Source of the DNA: Cephalotus follicularis
Taxonomy: Eukaryota; Streptophyta; Magnoliopsida; Oxalidales; Cephalotaceae
DNA: 64,000 nt
NCBI GenBank assembly: GCA_001972305.1
Contig: BDDD01000432.1
Span: 204,530 to 268,529 of the forward strand
Reading direction: 5' to 3'
Shown: piece after piece, positions 57,953-64,000 of the stretch
How the letters are laid out: every line of letters begins with the position of its first letter
Numbering within the stretch: the stretch's first letter is position 1
Translations under genes and position numbers: made by a program
Notes under the pieces: model-generated
Database searches by the model: none
Told to the model about the DNA's origin: nothing
The model's input: only the letters and a program-made list of their open reading frames with translations

Positions 57953-58674
57953 TCCAATATATATGCAATCATGCCAAGTGGCCATAGACAGTACAAATGC
58001 AAGAATACCGCACAAGGGTACAATCAATCAGTACAGTGGTTTGAGTGTCACATGTCGCTAGCTCCTAGCACCAACTGTGCACCACCTATCTATCACCTTA
58101 TGCTCCGAAGATGATAGATAAGGTATCATTTACTACCGGCATTAGGGGTCAGTTTAACAATAAAGCTCTGCGTTGCAGGCAGTTTTGGTGTGTACTCTAG
58201 CCAACTCCTGGCACATAGGACCACCTCCGTTAGCTAGTGACATCTGCCATCACTCGACTAATCAGCAATAAGATAGACAATCAATGCAATCAATTCAATA
58301 ATATTACATATATATGCAATATCGTATGAGTTTCTTTTATAAACATATAACATTTCGGTGATCGTACATCTCATAAGAGGAAAACGATATCAATTCAATA
58401 GTGGTTCTCAATTGGAGAACAAAATAGTAGCAATGCCTCTATCAGGAGGAAAATAACAGTAGTTGTATGACAATAAGATTTCCATTAGAAAACCGTTAGA
58501 AAATCATTGTTTATGCTAAAACATTAGGTTGCTAAAATTCTTGAATATGTATTCGTAACAGTAGTAATTCCACCAAATAACAGTAACATGAGTTATAACA
58601 TAGCCATTCAAGGACGTTTGCAACCATACTTATGTCAATCAATCAATCCGAGCATTTCTAATCTTACTGTTCTA

Positions 58675-58815
58675 AAGCATCGACTGTCACTAGATAAGCG
58701 TCAACGGTTAATGACTAGCAGTTGACATTACACAGCTTAAGCGTCGACATTCTAAGCCTTATTATGCCATTTTCGTATCAAAGCGTCGACAGTTTCTGTG
58801 TAAGCGTCGACACTT
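58675..58815. repeat. distal GTCGACGCTT cluster in I LTR
   Basis: Six motif copies (AAGCATCGACTG, AAGCGTCAACGG, AAGCGTCGACATT, AAGCGTCGACAG, AAGCGTCGACAC and a GCAGTTGACA relative) in the slot where H has CAGTCGACTG motifs. Confidence 0.7.
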
Positions 58816-59318
58816 CTGGCATTAATATGAATTCCAGGAGCAGTTTCAAAACAGGGGATGCACAAATTCAACCCAAACTAAATCCAATTCAACATGCAAT
58901 CAAGTATTGACCATCACTACACATTATACATGTTATATATTCAAAAACATGTCAAAATCCCCTACCTCAATTGCTATCCCAAGGCCAAATTGGATTGACC
59001 TCTCACTTTATGTCCAGTTCTTCACCCTCCTTTCAATCTCCCAATATTGCAGAATTTAGCCTAAACAATTGCATGTTTAAGGTTTATACATTAATACCAG
59101 AGAGCTAATCTTGTTATCAAATCATGGTAACAACTTATAACTTAAACCATAGCTTATCATTAGTTTTTAAGCTTCAAAATTCCCTTTTACCATTTATACC
59201 CATGCAATCTCTAATTACAGGTTTACTCCATAATTGTTTGTTAGCAATGGACAAGTGTATCTAACCTTAGTATGCTACATCACTAACAAACTTAACTATA
59301 TCAAGGAATTTCGGATTA

Positions 59319-59465
59319 CTTACCAAATCCAGGTGGTGCTCCAAGTCTTCCCCATTTGAACTTCAAGCTCCTTCAACCTCTAGCAATCTTTCAACAATTA
59401 TCCCAGTTGTCTCTCAATCTCTCAGTGTTTCTAACCCTCAGTTAGTTCAAAGATTAGCTAATATA
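59319..59465 (-). promoter_or_regulatory. TATA box and putative 5' splice site in I 3' LTR
   Basis: Minus strand: TATATTA at 59465-59459, then about 141 nt of leader ending GATTTG|GTAAGTAATCC, with the GT at 59323-59322. Same order and spacing as in H and C. Confidence 0.5.
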
Positions 59466-60057
59466 AGGCTCAATTTCGTGTCTTTTATTCCCACAGCTGG
59501 TTTAACTTTCAATGTGCTCTTCTCTCTCTCACATGCATGCACTCTTTCATTGTTCTTTTCCTTATTTTGTTGCAGGTTGCAGATTGCAGGTGAAAAGGAA
59601 CATGCAAGACCCTTAAGTCTGGCACCATCAATAGCTGGCAAGGTCTCTTTTGCATGGCCAACACGTCTATGGATGCATGTCCCTATTCCCATTATGTCAG
59701 CTCTACCATTTCATTCCAACTGACACCTATTTTGCGCCAGAACACTCCTAAAGCCTCGCCGGTTACTTTTAGGCGTCGGTGCTTATACGCCTTTAAGTGT
59801 TGATGCTGGGCATTTAAAGGTCGATGGTGTGCGCCTAATCATAGCCTTCAGCTGTGAGTTTTGTGTACTTAATAGGGCTCAAAGCTCAACGGTGTGACTG
59901 TAGGCGTCGGCGGTTTGGAACCAGAAATCATTTCTTTGGTTTTACATTTTAGAATTGTATTCTAACTTCATCCATTTAAAAAGGCAACATAACATCTCAA
60001 AAGTATATTTTATTCATCGATGATTACAATACATGAATCGAAATTGTGGTTATTACA

Positions 60058-60072
60058 TTCCCCCCTCCTTAA
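60058..60072 (-). other. polypurine tract of element I
   Basis: On the minus strand AAGGAGGGGGGAA precedes the 3' LTR. Confidence 0.8.
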
Positions 60073-60099
60073 AGAAAATTCGTCCTCGAATTTAGCCCC

Positions 60100-63000
60100 T
60101 TACATTCTGAACAAGTGGGGAAACGTCTCCATCATTTCGTCCTCACGCTCCCACGTAACTTCCTCGGCTCTGTGAAAATGCCACAGCACTTTTACCATAG
60201 GAATGGTCTTGTTCCTTAGAACCTTTTCCGTTCGATCCACTATTCTTGTCGGCCTTTCCTCATATGTCAGTCTGGGACTGATGAATCCAGGGTCGTAGCT
60301 CAATATGTGAGATGGGTCAGGAACGTATTTTCGCAACATGGAGACATGAAATACGTTATACACATCCGACAAACTAGGCGGTAGAGCAATCTGATATGAT
60401 ACCTCCCCCACTCTCTCCAGTATCTCGTAAGGTCCAATATACCTTGGAGCCAACTTCCGTTTAAGGCCAAAGCGGCGTATCCCTTTCGAAGGCGAGATCT
60501 TCAGGAAAACATGATCCCCCTTCTCAAATTCTAGCTTCCTTCTCTTGCTATCGGCATAACTCTTCTGTCGACTTTGTGCAGCTAGCAGTCTCTTCTTGAT
60601 CATCTCCACTTTATCAGTGGTCTCTTGTACCAAGTCGGGTCCAAGCACTTGTCTCTCACCTACCTTGTCCCAGCAAATAGGTGATCTGCACTTTCCTTCG
60701 TACAAAGCTTCATAGGGAGCCATTCCAATGCTAGTGTGAAAACTGTTGTTGTAAGAGAACTCAATCAGTGCCAGATGATCCTCCCAACTCCCAACAAAAT
60801 CAATCATGCAAGCCCGTAGCATATCCTCCAGGGTCTGGATAGTACGCTTGGACTGTCCGTCAGTCTGTGGGTGAAATGCAGTGCTAATGTTCAAGGTGGT
60901 TCCCATAGCTATTTGGAACTTCTTTCAGAACCTCGAAGTAAATCTAGCATCTCCGTCGTAGACAATACTGGCCGGCACCCCATGCAATCTCACTATCTCC
61001 CGGATATACAATCGAGCAAGCTTCTCGATAGAATACATCATGTTCATCAGAAGAAAGTGAGCTGACTTAGTAAGTCTGTCCACTACTACCCACACTGTTT
61101 CATGCTGATTTCGTGACCTTGGCAATCCTGACACAACGTCCATGGTCACATGCTCCCATTTCCATTCCACCACTGGTAGTGATTTTAACAGTCCCGCAGG
61201 TTTTTGATGTTCAGCCTTCACTCTCTGGCAGGTCAAACATCTTGCTACATAATCAGCGATTTCCCTTTTCATACCACTCCACCAGTAGTCTCTTTTCAGG
61301 TCGTGCCACATCTTGGAACTTCCTGGGTAAACACTGTATTTCGATTTGTGAGCTTGTTGCAGTAGCTCATTCTTGATGTTCTCGTCATTCGAAAAGCATA
61401 TCCTTCCTCGGAACCTCAATATACCATCAGTATGAATGGAGAACTTAGAATCAGTGTCTAGGTTCTCACGAATACTCCACAACTCAGAGTCACTGTACTG
61501 AGCAATCAGGATACGTTCCAGAAGTTCCGATTGTGCTCTCAGACTTGCCACAATAACTCCTCGGGATACCATGAACGGATTCCATCTCTGAAATTCCTCC
61601 AATAGCTTCCACTGTGAAACCATTGCTCCAGCGATCATAGCCTTGCAACTCAGATCATCAGCCACTACATTCGCGTTTCCCGGGTGGTATTGAATATTGC
61701 AGTTGTAGTCATTAAAGAATTCCACCCATCGCCTCTGTCTCATGTTGAGCTCCTTCTGGGAAAACAAATACTTCAAACTCTTATGGTCAGTAAAGATCTC
61801 AAACTGAGCACCATAGAGGTAGTGCCTCCATTTCTGCAAAGCAAACACTATGGCTGCCAACTCAAGATCATGTATGGGATAATTTTCCTTGTACGACTTT
61901 AACTTCCTTGATGCGTATGCAATCACCCTGCCATGTTGCATAAGTACGCATCCCAATCCTTTCCCAAAAGCATCAGTATAAACAGTAAAACCCTCATTAC
62001 CCTTAGGTAATGCCAACACTGGAGCCGAAATCAACCGACTCTTCAACTCTTGGAAACTTGCCTCACAAGAATCATCCCACACAAAACTGGACTTCTTCTG
62101 AGTCAACTGTGTCAAAGGTGTAGCAAGCTTTGAAAACCCTTTGATGAACCTTCGGTAGTAGCCAGCCAATCCCAAGAAACTACGAATCTCTGTAATGTTT
62201 CTTGGTTGATGCCAATCAACAATACTTTCTATCTTCGAAGGATCCACCGACAGTCCTTCACTCGACACAATGTGACCTAGGAAAGTCACATGATCCAGCC
62301 AAAATTCGCACTTGCTGAATTTGGCGTATAGATTTTCCTTCCGTAGTGTCTGCAATACAATCCTCAAGTGCTGCACGTGTTCCTCAATGTTCTTTGAGGA
62401 GATCTAGATGTCATCTAGGAATATAACGACAAACTGGTCCATGTAAGGTTGGAACACTACGTTCATCAGACACATGAAGGCCGCACGAGCATTTGTCAAA
62501 CCAAACGGCAGTATCATATTTTCGTAATGCCCATATCTGGTTCGAAATGCGGTTTCCTCCACATCACCCTCTCTTATCGTCAACTAATGATAACCTGTTC
62601 TTAGGTCAAGTTTGGAGAATACAGGTTAGCCTTGCAATTGGTCGAACAACTCCTCAATATGTGGCAGAGGATACTTGTTCTTCACAGTCATCTGATTTAG
62701 CAGCCTGTAGTTGATGCATAGCCGCATCGATCCATCCTTCTTTTTGACAAATTGAATCGGTGCTCCCCACAGTGATACACTCGGTCTGATAAAGCCTTTG
62801 TCAAGATAATCCTGCAATTGAACCTTCAACTCCTTCAGTTCAGCAGGAGCCATTCGGTTGGGTGCTCTGGATATAGGAGCAGTTCCAGGCAACATCTTAA
62901 TACTGAACTCTATATCCCTCTCTGGTGGCAACGAAGTGAGTTCATCTGGAAATACATCAGGAAATTCACATACAACAGGTACTTGTTCAATACTGGGCGT

Positions 63001-64000
63001 ACCTTTCGTATGATCAATCACATACGCCAAATAGCCTTCACATCCTTTCTTGAGATACTTTTGTGCTCGAGTATATGAAATGATCAGAGCAGTAACATTC
63101 TTCTACATAATAAACTTGCACTCAGTCCCATCATGAAGGTAAAATGTCATCATCTTGTTGTAGTAATCCACACAAGCATGAAGAGCATACAGCCAGTCCA
63201 TTCCCAAGATTACATCAAAATCTCGGATAGGTAACACTATCAGGTTAGCAGATAATTGTATCCCAGCTACCATGATCTCACAGTATTTCATAACAGTATC
63301 AGATAGAAGACAAGTACTCGCAGGAGTACTCACTTCCAATACTTAAGGTAGTCTAGAAGCAATACCATGCAAATTGCGCGCAAATCCAGACGCAATGAAT
63401 GAATGTGTTGCACTAGGGTCAATCAATACATGAGCTAGTATGCCAGATATGTAAATAGTACCTCCCACAACAGTAGTAGATTCTGGCACATCATCTTTAG
63501 ATAAGCTGTAGACCCTACCTTTCACGATTCCCTTCTCGGTATCCTTCCGCGGTTGGGCTGCCACAACACTACCACTACCACTACCACCAGCACTTCCCTG
63601 TTGGCCGCGTGCTTGCTCCCTAATCATTGGGCAATTATTCATCATGTGATCTTGTGAACCACACCTCAAGTATTTCCCCATATTTTTTCAACATTCGGTC
63701 TCATCATGATTTTGACGACCGCAAAAAGTACATCCACCTGTACTCTGTTGACTATTTTGACTAGGTGTCCTTGACCACGAATTTCGGCATCGAGAACCTC
63801 CTTGACCTCGGTTGTCAGACTTTGTTGACTTAGCAGGATTGTTACTCCCCTGCCCCTGTGACTGTGCAGCCCTCGATTGATTAGTTCGAGACCGTTCTGC
63901 TCTTCTTTCATTTGCAAATGCTTCAAGAATCATTGCTCTCTCAGCACCATCAACAAAAGTGGTCAGCTGCAACATCAACAGCTTAGATCTGATGTCAGGT
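60100..64000 (-). pseudogene. gag-pol of element I (Tekay/Del-type), stops only, 5' end outside window
   Basis: On the minus strand, all open stretches from 63978 down to 60100 share one frame, so there are nonsense changes but no net frameshift. Order: end of Gag (ERAMILEAFANERR), zinc knuckles CTFCGRQNHDETEC and YLRCGSQDHMMNNC (second has Tyr for the first Cys), protease LIDPSATHSF (Gly to Ser) near 63423, RT with FLDD near 62412, RNase H ([10 protein letters not shown], with Phe for Ser), integrase zinc finger and core ([26 protein letters not shown]). The integrase catalytic Glu position reads Lys near 60845. Stops lie near 63687, 63342, 63102, 62625, 62587, 62404 and 60924. The tail is chromodomain-like ([18 protein letters not shown]). 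Inactive. Confidence 0.93.

Larger units (their letters stand above)
57490..60057 (-). repeat. 3' LTR of element I
   Basis: TGTCACACCCCG at the left, GGTTATTACA at the right, 2,568 bp, the same length class as H (2,564). On the minus strand: a proximal cluster of GCCGACGCCTA-type motifs (about 59750-59915), TATATTA at 59459-59465, TTTG|GTAAGT at 59319-59324, a distal cluster of GTCGACGCTT motifs (58675-58815), a TA microsatellite (57925-57951), and the acceptor box with CTAACCCC and TTTCAG|ATTAAG (57810-57850). Confidence 0.92.
57490..64000 (-). mobile_element. gypsy element I (minus), continues past right edge
   Basis: A minus-strand Ty3/gypsy element: 3' LTR 57490-60057, polypurine tract, and pol/gag up to the window end. 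It is inserted into the SIRE-like fragment; the left flank GGTAG (57485-57489) is the candidate target duplication, whose partner lies outside the window. Same family as H and C. Confidence 0.92.

Noticed and set aside
1..64000. A centromeric satellite array
   Set aside because: No long tandem monomer array is present; repeats are LTRs, short motif clusters and microsatellites.

Overview
The window is a gene-poor, repeat-packed piece of a land-plant nuclear genome, probably eudicot. This rests on Ty3/gypsy chromovirus polyproteins of Tekay/Del type, Ty1/copia elements including a SIRE/Maximus-like lineage, initiator-Met-tRNA primer sites (TGGTATCAGAGC) and a fragment of the plant-specific Transposase_24 (Ptta/En/Spm) family. 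I see no intact host gene, rRNA, tRNA or bacterial-type feature. Almost everything is nested LTR retrotransposons, and every polyprotein carries stops or frameshifts.

Layout. 1-3086: two minus-oriented LTRs. 3087-8753: a dead copia element (gag-pol 3627-7304) with a probable 3' LTR. 8754-10776: minus LTR 'E' abutting 10777-13051, a 5'-truncated gypsy pol ('D'). D's 3' LTR (13052-23460) is split by a SIRE-like solo LTR (13994-15287, duplication ACTTG) and by complete gypsy element C (15396-22237, duplication GGAAA). 23461-25270 is the only island outside LTR elements; it holds a SINE-like sequence and a Transposase_24 pseudogene. 25270-46232 is minus LTR 'F' split by minus gypsy element B (25869-45912, duplication GTCGA), which is itself split by plus gypsy element A (32749-42391, duplication TGTTG). 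46233-47672 is truncated gypsy pol 'G'. 47673-56116 is gypsy element H with an incomplete 3' LTR, joined to a SIRE-like fragment (56117-57489). 57490-64000 is gypsy element I on the minus strand, running off the right edge.

How the parts work. A, B, C, D, G, H and I encode the usual Gag, protease, RT, RNase H, integrase and chromodomain-like C-terminus. C, H and I belong to one family; A and B to a second; D and G are closer to A/B. Two architectural features recur across the LTRs. First, each LTR carries one or two clusters of short near-palindromic motifs built on GTCGA, in three flavours (CAGTCGACTG, AAGCGTCGAC, GACGTCGATGTC). Second, in the clearest cases a TATA-like box is followed about 130-140 nt later by a strong 5' splice site, with a matching 3' splice site immediately before the gag ATG and a further conserved branchpoint/acceptor box inside the LTR. 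These suggest spliced leaders and a shared regulatory motif system. They are the observations most worth testing.
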